From Coptis chinensis (taxonomy: Eukaryota; Streptophyta; Magnoliopsida; Ranunculales; Ranunculaceae): a stretch of DNA of 64,000 bases. A model generated the notes under the pieces. It did not search any database and was not told the DNA's origin. It saw only the letters and a program-made list of their open reading frames with translations. Of this stretch, positions 11,552 to 23,520 are shown one piece after another. Numbering within the stretch: the stretch's first letter is position 1; the number at the start of each line of letters is the position of its first letter. A program made the translations under genes and the position numbers. The stretch covers positions 25,940,501 to 26,004,500 of the forward strand of contig CM027377.1 in the NCBI GenBank assembly GCA_015680905.1, read 5' to 3'.

Positions 11552-12514
11552 CTATTTCATCATTTTAAAAACATTTATCTCAACAGAAAGATGGCTAAAA
11601 GACATGGACATCGAACCATCGTGGCAATTTATAAGTGCATTGGCAGTTGCCAAGAAAGGTCGCCTAAAGATGATCGAAACAGAGTCGTTAGCAACTTCTG
11701 TATCGAGGATAACAAAATCAGCAGGATAGTAGAAATCTTGAACCTTAACAAGCACGTTTTCAACTACACCCTTAGGATACTTCATAGACTGATCAGCTAA
11801 TTGCAACGTCATTTTAGTAGGTTGCATCTCCTGCAGACCTATTTGTTTATATAAATAATAAGGGAGTAAGTTAACACTCGCCCCCAGGTCTAATAGCGAG
11901 GTCATCATGTGGGAATCTCCTAAGGTGCATTGTACAGTAGGACGACTAGGGTCCTTGTACTTAACGATTCCATTATGTTCGGATAAAGTTGGAAACTATT
12001 CAGTTAAAAAGGCGTCTTTAGGAATATTTGTCTTACGCCTAGTAGTGCACAATTCTTTGAGAAACTTAGCATGGTGAGGTAACTTTTTAATCGCTTCAAG
12101 AAAGGGTAGGTTTATCGCTAGATTTTTGAAAACTTCCCTAATCTCATTGAAATTTGTATCCTTGGTGAACATGGCTAATCTCTGGGGAAATGGTGGTTTC
12201 TCTCTATATTTAGCATATAGATCAACAGGATGTCTAACCTTAGCTTTTTGTTTCTTAGGTTGTGGTTTAACTGGTACCTCTATAGGGGTAGGATCTTCAG
12301 TTTCTAGTTCGGTATCTAGTAAAATATCAGGTGTAGGGACTACTGGTTGGGTAACTACAAGCATAGTTACGGCGTTATCTACCACTCTGCCAGAATGGAG
12401 AGTGGTGATGGCATTTAGCTCACCTACGTTTCCATTTTCATTACTAGTATTACTGTTTACCTCAAAGGCTGTGTTTGTTGTTTTAGGATTAGGTATCGCT
12501 TGACCTGGAAACAC
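11552..12514 (-). pseudogene. Gag-pro linker and protease of Ath1b
   Basis: Same organisation as in Ath1a: linker with KPQPKKQKAKVRHPVD and PFPQRLAMF, then the aspartic protease with LLDLGASVNLLPYYLY and PFLATANALINC. Nearly identical to Ath1a over the linker. Broken. Confidence 0.83.
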
Positions 12515-13917
12515 ACCTTTTGGTTGTACTTTCTCTTGGGTTAACTGCTGTAAGGAAAGTTGGATAGATTGTAAAATCTATTGTTGGGTTTGCATAAAGG
12601 CGTCGAAACGATCCGATTGTGGAGGAGTGTTTGTTATAGGTTATGTGACAGGAACTATGTCACGTTGATTATTAATAGGTGGGTTGTGATAGTTATTATT
12701 TACCAGAACGATACATCTATTAGCATTATAATTAGTATTGTTATAATTATTATAATTACCTTGTCCTTGTCCTTGTCGTGGTGGAGCTTGGTTGTAATTG
12801 TTTGCTCGCCTAACAATTTGATTATTATACCCTGGAGGTGTAACTTGTTGATTATTTCTCTAACTGAAGTTGGGATTTTGTCTCCAAGGGGCGTTAGGAA
12901 TAGGATAGCTATTAATCGAGCAAACATTATCTGGTTGTGATGGTTGTTGTTCATAGGCGAGAGGACAATAGGAGTCTAAATGCTGAGGACTCAAACAGAA
13001 ATTACATGGAATAGAGTTGACATTCATGATAGGGGTAGGCTTTTGTTGAACAGAAATAGCTTCTACCTTTTTAGTGAGAGATTCGATTAAAGTTTTAAGC
13101 TCAGGATCGGGTTTAATCTCAAACATACCGGCAGCCTTAACTGTTGAAGAAGAACTAGCGGAGTGGGGGATATCGTCACTACCCCCAAATTATTATTACG
13201 CTTTGTTTGATCTTCTAAAAACCTAAAAGCCTCTGAGGCTCCTTTACTGAGGAAACTACCCCCATTCATTATATCAAGGACCTCTTTATGGTGGTGTAAA
13301 AGTCCCTTGAAAAAGGTACGAACTAACATGTCTTTCGCAAGGTTATGATGTGGACACTCTATAAGAAGATCAGTGAAACGATTCCAGGCTTCTGAAAAGG
13401 ATTCATGAAGATTCAGGCGAAAAAAATGAATCTTGGAAAACATTTCATCTGTCTTCAGTGGTGGGTAAAAATGTTCCATAAACAATTTAACAAGTTTGGC
13501 CCATGAGTCCACAGAATTAGGTGCTTGGGCAGTTAACCAAGACGCCGCCTTATCGACTAGTGTGAAAGGAAACACCCTTAGTTTAATTTGTTCCGCACCT
13601 ACCGTTGGATGATGGAATGTGGTAAGAACTTGTTCAATCCTACACATATGCTGATAAGTTTTTCATGGTCTAACCCATGAAAAACTGGTAACAAATTAAA
13701 TATATTCGGGGGGGATTCAGAAATCCCCTACTGGGTCTGCAAGAACGATGCAAGATTTTGGGCTATCGTTCAGGGCTTTGTAAAAGTCAAAGAGAGGAGA
13801 CTCTCTTTCTTCAGCCATTATTTCAGGTGTAGTGTGTGGTATACTAGATAGGTGTGTGTGTTGACGTTCACGATAGATTACGTTAGTCATTTTTTCTCTA
13901 CCTGACCTTAATCTCAT
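12515..13917 (-). pseudogene. Broken gag of Ath1b
   Basis: Starts with MRLRSGREK at 13917 and MAEERESPLFDFYKAL. It contains the IKLRVFPFTLVDKAASWL core, FMEHFYPPLKTDEMF, a Cys-containing stretch (CNFC-LSPQHLDSYCPL, possibly a remnant nucleic-acid-binding segment) and an Asn-rich low-complexity tail near 12700-12900. A few breaks. Confidence 0.82.
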
Positions 13918-14129
13918 GAAAGGCTAACTCCAATTTTAAAGAAACAAGACAATAGTCAAAACAACCCTGATATAATAGTATAAATCCTCTAACAGGAGAT
14001 CCGAGGAGTGGAAGATAGAAGTACCTGAATGCCTCCTTGCTTCGCTTATGAATAGCGTCTTGTATACGCGAGCTCAGTGTATTTAACAAGTTATAAACAC
14101 TGAATAACTTGAAGAAATGGAAGTTTGTA

Positions 14130-14424
14130 CTAACCTATGAAAATCGGGCTGTTCAGAAGAGGGCGTGTGGCGCGCTCAGATTTTGCCTTTCAAGGGCGCG
14201 GGTCGCGTTCTTGCCTGACCCGAAGTCGAGGCACTTTAGCGCAGGGTGCGCTTCAATTTTGGCTAACAAAGGCGTGTGGCGTGCTCTTGCCTTGGATGAT
14301 GTCCAGGCACTTTGGCACGTGGCGCGCTTGGAAAATAGGCTAATGAGGCGCGAGGCACGCTTAGTGTATTTCTGCGAAAAAGAATCAATTCTGAAGCAAA
14401 CAACCACAGTTAGAACCAAACAAG
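14130..14424 (-). repeat. GC-rich 5' leader of Ath1b
   Basis: Several GCGC-centred units like those at 3555-3880 (GGGCGCGGGTCGCG, GGGTGCGCTTC, GTGGCGCGCTTGG on the plus strand). It is followed on the right by AACCACAGTTAGAACCAAAC, the leader start shared with Ath1a, and then by the Tekay LTR at 14425. Confidence 0.65.
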
Positions 14425-15927
14425 TGTAACACCCCAGATCTTAAAATAGATCATTTAAGACCCAACATGCACTATCCATAAAATAAAGAGACATGGCATT
14501 TCACAAATAATATTCTCCAAGTCTAATAATTTATTCCAAATCTCATAATTCAAATAATGACGGTTCAACATAACTTAAATTCCCAAAACATTGATATTAT
14601 TACCCAAATAACCTCCAAATAAACAATGCTTGTTCTTACAACCAACTATGAATGAATCAATAGAAAAACCTACTACTATTCCTCCTAAGTCCAACTCTAA
14701 ATTCCCGCTATCCACGAATCCCACAATCCCACGAGCGTAACGTGAAAGCGTACTAATCTGAAAAATAGAATAAAAAGGGAGAAGAAAAAGGAGTGAGCTT
14801 CCAAGAAGCCCAATGAATCACTACTAAAGAAAACATGGATTGAAAGGATAACAATACATTGAAATCGCCAATTTTCCTTAAAACATATAATATGCAGAAA
14901 CCATACAATTATTATATGAGATCTTTATTCTAAAAATGTGAACACCATGTCGACTTAACCGCTCGACAACCATGTTACTATTGGGTCGACTTTCGCATCT
15001 GCTCAACCAAACATTCCTTGACGTGTGCACTAACGTCAATACCACGTGGATACAGTGTTCCTTTTGGGTCTTTCACCCTAGGGATATCAACCCCCTTCTT
15101 AAGTTCTGAGTATAAACTCAATTCCAGTCACATATCATGAAATAATAAAACATTTACCCATGAATTTCCAAAGGAAATTTAAAGCCACATTCACACATTA
15201 CATACGACTGTGTATAAATTCCATGCATCCTTGTGAATGTATTAAAATCCGGAAAATTAATCATAGTTATAAAAATACACTTTTATCAGTAGAAAATCGT
15301 ATTTCCGATATGACAATGAAACTGTATTATAAAGCCAGCAGTACTACAATTTCAAATAATTCTTTGAACCTATATAGAATGATAGAAGTAACATTCTTTC
15401 TAACTAACTGAAAGTAAGAAAGGTGTAGGACTCACCTTGGCAATACTAGCAATAGATATTACAAAACCAGCAAGATGATTTCAAGAGTGCTTATATGTAG
15501 TGCTGACAACATGAGCAAAAGAACTAAGCCTTTCTTGTGAAAACGTGCACATACAATCCTTGTGTATTGTGCATCCACACTAGAGATATATTTCATGTAT
15601 ATATATATATATATATATATATCTTTTTGAGTCAGCTCCTTATCGACCAAAACCCTTACTCACCATTACTTGATTATCTCCTATATTTTCTCTAACTAAC
15701 ACCCTGTATGTACGACCCCATATTCTTTTTCAGTTAAGTTTTGAAGTCTCCCAAGTTATTAAGACTCTTAGTCTTGAGACTAGTTCAACTCTTTAGCAAC
15801 ACTTCACTCATGTGTAACCCACTAAGGTTTTCCTCATATTCTTAAAACTTATAATACCCTAACACCATCAGTTATAACTATATGCTAATAAAAACAATAA
15901 AAAAAAAAGTTAGTTCAGGATATTACA
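14425..15927 (-). repeat. 3' LTR of the Tekay-like element (about 1503 bp)
   Basis: Plus-strand edges are TGTAACACCCCAG at 14425 and GGATATTACA ending at 15927. The ends form an imperfect inverted repeat (TGTAACACCC versus TGTAATATCC), a Tekay/Del hallmark. The polypurine tract AAAGGAGGGTAGT-like sequence lies just inside (about 15929-15945, minus strand AAGGAGGGTAGTA). Confidence 0.86.
15599..15622. repeat. (TA)n microsatellite in the Tekay LTR
   Basis: About twelve uninterrupted TA units. Confidence 0.95.
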
Positions 15928-15959
15928 TACTACCCTCCTTAAAGGAAATTTCGTCCCGA

Positions 15960-16828
15960 AATTTTACGTACCTTGTCTTGCGATAAGAAATGGGTATTTA
16001 TATTGAATCTCTGACTCTAGCTCCCATGTAGCCTCCTCCATGCCATGGTGCTACCATAATATCTTAACCATTTTAATGGTTTTGGTCTGCAACACGTGTT
16101 CCTTGGTGTAAAGTATCCGGACAGGTTGTTCCACATACAACACATCTTCCTTAATGAGTAAGTCCTGCCAATCCAAAATATGCGTAGGATCTGGCTTATA
16201 TCTCTGGAGCATCAATACATGGAACACATTATGTACATTAGAAAATTGTGGGGGCAAAGCCAAACGATAAGCAACCTCACCAACTCACTGAAGAATCTCA
16301 AATGGTTCAATGAACCTTGGGAATAACTTTCCCTTCTTGCCAAATCTCATGAGAACCTTGCGAGGTGATACCCGCAAAAAAACATGATCTCCAACCTGAA
16401 ATTCTAATGGCCTTTTACGGTTGTCAGCATAGCTCTTTTGACAACTTTGAGCTATTCGTAATCTTTCCCGAATCAAATGGATCTTGTCAGTAGTTTTCTG
16501 TACAATTTCTGGTCCCAGCAAATTTCGCTCTCCTACTTCTTCCCAACATATAGGTGACCTACATGGCCTGCCATACAAAGCTTCAAATGGTGCCATACCA
16601 ATACTAGATTGGTAGCTATTATTATAAGCAAATTCAGTAAGAGGCAAATGTTTCTCCCAATCACCTTCGAAATCTATAATGCATGCCCGCAACATATCTT
16701 CCAAAATTTGGATAACTCGTTCTGATTGCCCGTCAGTTTGAGGATGATAGGCGGTACTAAATTTCAATTCAGTACCAAGAGCGTCTTGTAAACTCTTCCA
16801 AAAGCGAGAAGTGAATTCTGAATCCTGG
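15960..16828 (-). pseudogene. Integrase C-terminus and chromodomain of the Tekay-like element
   Basis: Minus-strand sequence shows [30 protein letters not shown] (with the catalytic Glu), [37 protein letters not shown], a GPY/F-like module ([14 protein letters not shown]) and then a chromodomain remnant with YVEQPVRIL and VKILW. The chromodomain targets integration to particular chromatin in chromoviruses. The integrase starts abruptly at the Ath2a junction. Broken. Confidence 0.85.
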
Positions 16829-17938
16829 AAGTGGTTGGGTTTGTGGATTAGTACTCCATGTGTAATTTGGGTGTTGCCTCCATGGAACATTTGGTACATT
16901 GAAAGCACAAACTTCTTCTGGTTGAAGTGATGATATGTTGGTGAGCAAGGGACACTTTGTAGATACGTGATTTTAGCTGAGACAAAAATTGCATGGTGAG
17001 GTATTTATGTTCATGATTGGATGAAGAGTTTTGTCCTTTTGCTTGGTTGTGAGGGCATCTATCTTTCTTGTGAGGGATTCAATTAAAGTTTTGATTTCTG
17101 GATCTGATTTCACCTAAAAAATACCACTAGATTTAGATGTACTGGGTTGGGTTGTTATGGAATTGTTTATGTTGCCCCAATGGGTACTCTTTTCTGCTTG
17201 GTTTTTAAAAATGGTTAAAGCTTCGGTTGCACCTCTATCCAAAAAATTGTCATTACTCATGATGTCGAGGGTTACTTTGTGTGCTTAGAGAAGACCTTTG
17301 AAGAAACATTGGATAAAAGTGAATTTTTCTAATTTATGGTGAGGACATTAATAGAGCAAGTCAGAGAATCTATCCCATGCTTTGGAGAATGTCTCACTTG
17401 GACTATGTCTGAAGAACTATATCTTGCTTACAATCTCTTCTATTTTCTTCGGTGGAAAATACTTCTTCATGAAGAGAACACAACCTTTTCCCATGTATCG
17501 AAAGAATCGGGCTTCTGAGACAGAAGCCATGCGTGACTTTTACCAGCTATAATGAAAAGAAGCACTCGTAGATTCACTTGATCAGCAGTGACACCCAGAT
17601 GGTGGAAAGTATTGCATACCTCATGTATCCAGCGTAGGTGTTCGTACGGTAACTCTTGTTCAAACCTTGGAAGATGGGTAAAGGATTGAACACGTTTGGT
17701 GGAATGCAAAAAATCGCTCATGACTAGTGTGAGTCATATACAAGATGGAGGTCCATACCATAACAGTGTGTAGAAGTTAGAGAGAGGTTCTTCAACTTGC
17801 ACGACTTCGTCAGCCATCTTAGAAGATGGGGGACGAGAGATAGGAGTTTGTCTAGGACGGCATGCTCTCCTACGTGAGTAAGTTTTATGCTCGCTAAACC
17901 TTGTAGTGCTTGAACGTAGTATCATGTACTTTAGCAAG
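16829..17938 (-). mobile_element. Ath2a, gag part (second Athila-like family)
   Basis: Minus-strand gag with MADEVVQVEEPLSNFYTLL, the AGKSHAWLLSQKPDSFDTW core and, toward 16829, [11 protein letters not shown]-like Pro/Gln sequence matching 21650-21720 of Ath2b. It is cut on the right at 17938 by Ath2b, whose insertion duplicated GCAAG (17934-17938 and 39939-39943). The left end is fused to the Tekay fragment. The 5' leader and LTR of this same element resume at 39944. Broken. Confidence 0.83.
17934..17938. repeat. Target-site duplication GCAAG, left copy (Ath2b)
   Basis: Identical to 39939-39943 on the far side of Ath2b, 22 kb away. It shows that the two LTRs belong to one insertion and that the flanks (Ath2a gag and Ath2a leader) were once contiguous. 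Confidence 0.9.
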
Positions 17939-18863
17939 TGATTAGTCCCCAAATGTGCATTTTATTACCTTTAAAATGCTTCAATTATGCCCTTTTTATG
18001 CTTGAACAGACAACTTATAGCTTTTGCTACCTTTTGCAGGATACAGGCCATTTAGGACGTATATTCCTAAAACGTGCATTTTAGCGCAAAAAAGATTGCT
18101 ATTGATGCTGTTTGGGAAGATTCCAGTTTAGGAGCAAAAGTGCCGAAAAGTCAAAGCCAACTCTCAAGGACTCAGGACTAAAAGCTGAAAACCCAAGGAC
18201 TCAAAGATAAAAGCTATGGACTCAAAAACTGAAAGCCAAATCAAGAATTCAATTATATGGGCTAAAGTCAAAAGCCCAGAAAGCTTAATCTTATCCTCAA
18301 GGTTGTTTCTAGAAGAAAGGGCAAATATGTAATTGGTATCCTATATAAACCAAAGTAGGAGGAGAAAGAACCTTACCCTAGAATTAATCTTGGGTCATTA
18401 GGAGTAGATAACATGTTTTAAATTAATAGTGTAATTTGTTATTTACTTATTTTCCATTTTTATGTTCTTGAAGTTTTAGTTGTTAATCAAGTTCTTATTA
18501 TCTTCAATACAAGTTTTAAATCTTGTCTTCAATAAAAAGTTTTCATTACTTCTCTAATCTTTGATTCAACCCCAAAAACACTAGTCATACTCATTTGACA
18601 AGTTCAAATGAGTATAACTTTCTGAGCAAGATACCTATCAAAACCATTTCCGTACATGTTTTTCTATCAAATCAATAGTTTATTTAAGACTTAAACCCAT
18701 TCTAGATAAAGAACTAGTGTTTCCACCATTAAAACATCAAGAACAAGAGTAAAGAAAGACTAGAAAGTTTAGAAAGAGATTTTTCAACTATCAAACCATT
18801 CCTCCTAACAAAAGATTTAAGATGAACAACAAAACCCAACACACCACTATTTTTACCTCTTCA
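17939..18863 (+). repeat. 5' LTR of Ath2b (925 bp)
   Basis: Starts TGATTAGTCCCCAAATGTGC and ends TTTTTACCTCTTCA, followed two bases later by the primer site. A good TATA box (CTATATAAACC) is at 18341-18351. The start resembles the Ath2c LTR (TGATCAACTCTCAAATGTGC). Confidence 0.9.
18342..18349 (+). promoter_or_regulatory. TATA box in the Ath2b 5' LTR
   Basis: TATATAAA, repeated at 39411-39418 in the 3' LTR. Position about 400 bases into a 925-base LTR fits a U3 promoter. Confidence 0.6.
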
Positions 18864-18865
18864 AA

Positions 18866-18883
18866 TGGCGTCGCCGACATGGA
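18866..18883 (+). other. Primer binding site of Ath2b
   Basis: TGGCGTCGCCGACATGG, a slightly diverged version of the TGGCGCCGCCGTCATG site of Ath2a. Both resemble the tRNA-Asp 3' end used by Athila-group elements. Confidence 0.7.
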
Positions 18884-20624
18884 TCCAAATGGAAAGAGGA
18901 AGATAGAGAAAAAAAAAATCGCTCTTTGAACTCTTCTTCTCAATCTTATTTTCAAGTTTTTCACGTTTTTTTTCTTTTATTTCGTTACTGATGATTCTTT
19001 ATCATGTACTTCCAGTAAACTTCTGAGCAAACTGAGCCCGAGAATAGCACGAGACGGTTCATCGGAGACTGCTAGAGAAAAATGAGCGCAAAATGAGCCT
19101 GATACCCACGCGCCCGTGTCCTTGCCGCGTCCGCACCTGTCAAACACCGCCCGCATGCGTCCCGCGTCCGCACCTGTCAAACACGCTCCCACACCTTGTT
19201 AACCCGCGCTACACCTTGGTTTTTTCCAACGAAGATTCTGTTGGCTCATAATGTTTGTGTGTAAGTTAGCTTTAATTCCCCCTGGTCATTTTAATTCAAC
19301 TGTGAGTAGATAAAAAGTAGATAGATTTGCAAAGTTTTGAGTTTTCAAAACCAAAAATTCAATAAAAAAAGGAATTTAAAAATTTAAAAATTTTATTAAT
19401 TAAAATGAATTAGTAATCCATTAGTAAAGTTAAACATTAAAATTAGTTTAGTAGCATGTTTAGGTTATTTTCTATTTATTGTTGTTTATGCATGATTAGA
19501 TTAAGATAATATCATATAGTTAAGTCAAAATATAAAAAAATTAATTGGGATAAATACAAAATAGTTTAAGTTTGAAAGTTTAGTCTTTTGGTTTAAGTTT
19601 ACTTACCAAGAGTTGGGGATTCAACCAACTTAGACCGGTTGGATGTACGAGGCGAGTAGTGTAATATCACGCATATCTCAACCCAACTTGGGGGTTGAAG
19701 TTTCCATATTTGACGAACACTTTCTAAGCTTTTACATATTTTGTTTAATTAATCATTAATAAATAGTTAATTAGCTAAACGTAATTAATTTTAGTGTTCA
19801 CCGCGCGCTTTTATAGTTTTTAAGCCCACGAAGGCAACTTTGTTTTAGGCCCACGAAGGCAACCAATTGTATCTTATTGGCTTTTCCACATTTTGACCCA
19901 ACTTGTGGGTCTTAGATAGATTAAACTTGTAACCATAAGGAAACGCTCGAATGGTGGGTTGACATGCAAGACACCGAACACTTCGTCAACCCCACCATGT
20001 CGCTTTCACCCCAAGGGTCGTGTATGCACACCTTGGGCGGTAATTTCTAAACATCCTTACTACAAAGTGTAAGAGGATACTTATGCGTTACTAAACATGC
20101 TTGGATGATTATGTGATTTACATTTCAGTCTCGTCTTTACATTAACGCTAAGGCTAAACCCGAGCCCTAAAAGAACAAAAAGTGGGATTAAGACCCACTT
20201 TAGAACGGACGTTGCGTGAACTGTTTATCACATAGACCAAACTAAAAAGATAAAATCAATCAAGCAGAGCCAATCTAGTCACGTCCATCAGGACAAACAT
20301 CTAGCACGAACAAAGAGAGTAGTGAACTACTAGATTCTAGTGGACCAACCACCTTCCTCATTCCCCTCCCTCAGAAATATCGTGGGTGAGATTCTTGGTG
20401 GCACACCATCTGGTGAAGTAGCAATCTTCTCCCTTGATGTGTGTAGTTCCCAAAACATAGTTTTGTGCCCACTGTTAAATTCAAACAAGGCATAGTTTCT
20501 AATCTATATACATTACATGCAAACTTTTCAAAAACTTCAAAGCTACAAACGAATTTGGCTGTTTGAGCATCCAACACATTTGTGTGTGCATATAAGTAGA
20601 TTCTAAATAGTCTCGCAATCATGC
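18884..20624 (+). other. Long 5' leader of Ath2b
   Basis: Non-coding leader of about 1.7 kb. It includes a GC-rich block with a 23-base unit repeated at 19125-19147 and 19162-19184, and AT-rich sequence with repeated AGCCCACGAAGGCAAC segments (about 19824 and 19851). Sequence on the reverse strand at 39944-41500 (Ath2a leader) is homologous. No gene seen. Confidence 0.65.
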
Positions 20625-21880
20625 ATGAGACTAGGCTCAGGCAATACAAAGCTTAGCGCATTTAAAACTTACCCACGTAGGAGAGCATGTCAATCTAGAC
20701 ATACTCTTATTTCTCATCCCCCGACTGCTAAGATGGCAGATGAAGTAGTTCAAGCTAAAGAGCCTCTCTCTAATTTCTACACACTGTTACAAGATGGCTT
20801 TCCATCTTATATACGAGTCACACATCTCACTAGCAATTTATGCATCCCACCAAACGTGTTCAATCTTTTACATGTCTTTCACGGTTTCGAACACGAGTTA
20901 CCGTACGAACACCCACGCTGGATACATAAAGTATGCAGTACTTTCAATCATCCAGGCATTTCTGATGTTCAAGTTAAACTAAGGATGTTTCCCTTCACTC
21001 TAGCTGGTAAGAGCCACGCATGGCTTCTATCTTAGAAGCCCGATTCTTTCGATACATGGAAAAAGGTAGTGTTTTCCTTCATGAAGTACTTTCCACCAAA
21101 GAAAATAGAGGAGATAGTAAGCAAGATACAGTTCTTCAGACAGAGTCTGAGTGAGACATTCTCCGAAGCTTGGGATAGATTCTCTGACCTGCTCCATTCA
21201 TGTTCTCACCATAAACTAGAAAAATCTACTCTTGTCCAATGTTTTTTCAAAGGTCTTCTCCAAGAACACAAAGTCACACTAGATATCATAAGTAGTGGAA
21301 ACTTTTTAGATAAAAGTGCTACAGAAGCTCTAACCTTTCTTGAAGACCAAGCAGAAAATAGTACTCATTGGGGTGACAGAAACAATTCCAGAACATCCCA
21401 GCCTAGTACTTCTAAAGACAATGGTATATTTGAGGTAAAATCCGATCCAGAGATTAAAACACTAATCGAAACCCTCACAAGAAAGATAAATTCCCTTGCA
21501 ACCAATCAAAAAGATCATACTCCCCAACCAGTCATGAACATCAATATAGCACCATACACTTTCTGTCTCGATCTAAATCACGTATCTACCCATTGTCCCT
21601 TGCTCAACAACATAGCATCACTTCAACCAGAAGAAGTTTGTGCTTTCAATGTACTAAATGCACCATGGAGGCAACACCCAAATTTTCAATGGAATACTAA
21701 TCCACAAACCCAACCACCTCCAGGGTTCACAAATCATGTCAAACCACAAAGTACATTCAATCAGTTTAGAAAGGACAAGGTACCTACAACAATCAGAATA
21801 TAACAATGGTTCCATCCAACTTTAACTAGAACTACCAAAATCCACCAATCAACAACCAAAGAGACTTAGTTCCAGTTGCC
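20625..21880 (+). pseudogene. Broken gag of Ath2b
   Basis: Basic N-terminus, MADEVVQAKEPLSNFYTLLQ, the VKLRMFPFTLAGKSHAWLLS core, FSFMKYFPPKKIEEIVSKIQ, and a C-terminal part with a Cys/His segment (YTFCLDLNHVSTHCPLL) and Gln/Pro-rich tail. The core parallels Ath1 gag (IKLRVFPFTLADKAASWL) at clear but low identity, so the families share ancestry. Gag stops at 21880 where Ath2c begins. Few breaks upstream of that point. Confidence 0.85.
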
Positions 21881-22746
21881 TGAAGCTGTAATATTATGGT
21901 GTGTAACTTCAAAAGAGTTTGTAAAAAGTGAGGCTCATCCTAAATTGCTTAGAGTTTAAGTGTGGGAGTTAAGAAGAGGAAATGTAGACTCTTGGTATAG
22001 ATTTGTTTTATTTAAGCTAATGAAAACATGAAAACTCAAGTTGTTTGGTATGTAAATGACATGAAAACATTGAAAGAAATATTGATTGAATATTGAAATA
22101 AAAACATCAAGATAAGATTGATTGATTGAAACAAGCAAAGCAAAATAACAAGATTTTAAATAAAAGGAAATGAAGAACAATAAAGTAAAGGACTTGAATT
22201 GAAAAACTAGATAAGAAAATTGAAACAAACCAAATGGTTTGGACCCTAGAGCAATGGATGTTTTCTCTCTCGCTAACTTTTAGATTATATGCCCCTACTT
22301 TTGTCTTTTACTAATTTGCCTTCCTCCATCACTTTTGAGACACCTCACACTTTACTTTTACTTTTACTTTTACTTTTACTTTTGCTTTTTCTTTTGCTTT
22401 TTGATTTCTTCTTGACCAAGATAGGTTTTGGAGAATGTCATATTTTGAGATAAGGGCCTCTATCTCTGGTTTTCTAAGTTGAGCGCTTTGACCTTTGACC
22501 TTGACCGTTGACCTTGAATGTTGACTTTGACTTTTTTAGCACTTTTCCATAGCAGCTTATGGTCTTCATAATAAACGTGATTAAGGCTCCTTTTGGTACT
22601 AAGATGCAACTTTTATGATAAGTGGTCTGAAATTCTCTATATCCTGAAAAAGGTAATAAAAGCTATGAGTTGTCTTTCATTAAGCGTAAGACGGGCTGTA
22701 ATGCAGTAATATAAGGGTAATAAAATGCACATTTGAGAGTTGATCA
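21881..22746 (-). repeat. 3' LTR of Ath2c (866 bp)
   Basis: Minus-strand start TGATCAACTCTCAAATG (22746 downward) preceded by the polypurine tract TTTGGGGGTGGTGA. The other end is TGAAGCTGTAATATT on the plus strand at 21881. Related to the Ath2a LTR at 41530. Confidence 0.8.
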
Positions 22747-23520
22747 CCACCCCCAAATAGCATCTTGCTTGTCCTCAAGGAAAGATGAGAGAAAAAAATA
22801 AGATCACAAATGAGTGATTTATTATAACTTATACTAATCTCGTTTCGTAGAGTGCGGTTGCATTGACCATATGTAACAAGGCCTTAAACCACTAGGAATT
22901 CCCTAGTGGACGTGCTTTAAGCATCGTGAGAGTTTTCTAGTGAAGGTAGTCACAAACTTCTTCTATTTAGTACAAAGGTTTTGTTCCCTTATTTATTCTC
23001 AGAAGTTCATACATCTCATTAGTGGAGAATACAGACAAGCCCCTTTGAACTTAGAATAACATATGTATAGTAATTTAATCATCTAAAGATAAATGTGTAA
23101 AACATGAGCAATGAAATGCAAAAGCAGAGTTGTTTCTGAGACTTTTGGAGAGCGTCCTTAAGGTGGGTTCTCATAGGGGTTCGTTGCAATCACAACTCTC
23201 TAATAGATTCACTCAAGGTTCATTCTCTCAAGTGCAGTGGGCACTTATATTCCTCGTATACTCAAATGGCGTCCAAAGAAATTGGGGTTGATTGATCATG
23301 CTTGCCACTTACTATCACACCATCATATTCCTAATCGAGCTAGAGGTCTTTCATTAGGAATTACGGGGCAAGGGTGATGGTTTAGAAAGAAAAAGGAAGG
23401 GAAAAACAAAATCTAATAAGCTGAGAAACTGGGTCTTCAAGATACTTGTAACCAGAGAAGAATCTCGTTTTGTTCTTTTGCTTCCGAATTATGATACATT
23501 CTTTTAGCCCTTTCGCTTTG
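22747..23520 (-). other. 3' untranslated region of Ath2c, terminal part
   Basis: Contains, read on the minus strand, the palindrome CACTAGGGAATTCCTAGTG (22890-22908), a weaker TTACAT..ATGCAA pair (22858-22876), the CCTTGAGGACAAGC stem-loop (22767-22780) and the terminal polypurine tract. It ends where Ath1c starts, with target duplication CTTTG at 23516-23520. The rest of this region resumes at 33296. Confidence 0.72.

Larger units (their letters stand above)
5525..14424 (-). mobile_element. Ath1b: Athila-like element with pol (5' LTR missing, 3' end off the window)
   Basis: On the minus strand the order is leader (14130-14424), gag, protease, RT, RNase H, integrase (to 8358), conserved block, a charged ORF (6225-7043), an internal promoter-like stretch and the start of a second GC-rich leader. 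That leader is cut at 5525 by Ath1a. At the 5' side it is cut at 14424 by the Tekay insertion, and its own 5' LTR is not found beyond. It is the only Athila copy here with the full enzymatic set, and so represents the autonomous form of the family. Coding parts are broken in roughly ten or more places. Confidence 0.85.
14425..16828 (-). mobile_element. Tekay-like chromovirus, 3' part only
   Basis: On the minus strand: C-terminal integrase, chromodomain, polypurine tract and 3' LTR. The LTR carries the TGTAACACCCC terminus typical of Tekay/Del chromoviruses. It sits in the leader of Ath1b: Ath1b continues to ACAAG (14420-14424), which is the expected target-site copy. The other copy is missing because at about 16828 the integrase runs directly into Ath2a gag. 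All of gag, RT and most of integrase are gone, and the coding remainder is broken. Confidence 0.87.

Noticed and set aside
18977-19192. 71-residue minus-strand frame with Gly/Arg-rich repeats
   Set aside because: Created by the duplicated GC unit in the Ath2b leader, with no homologue in Ath2a.
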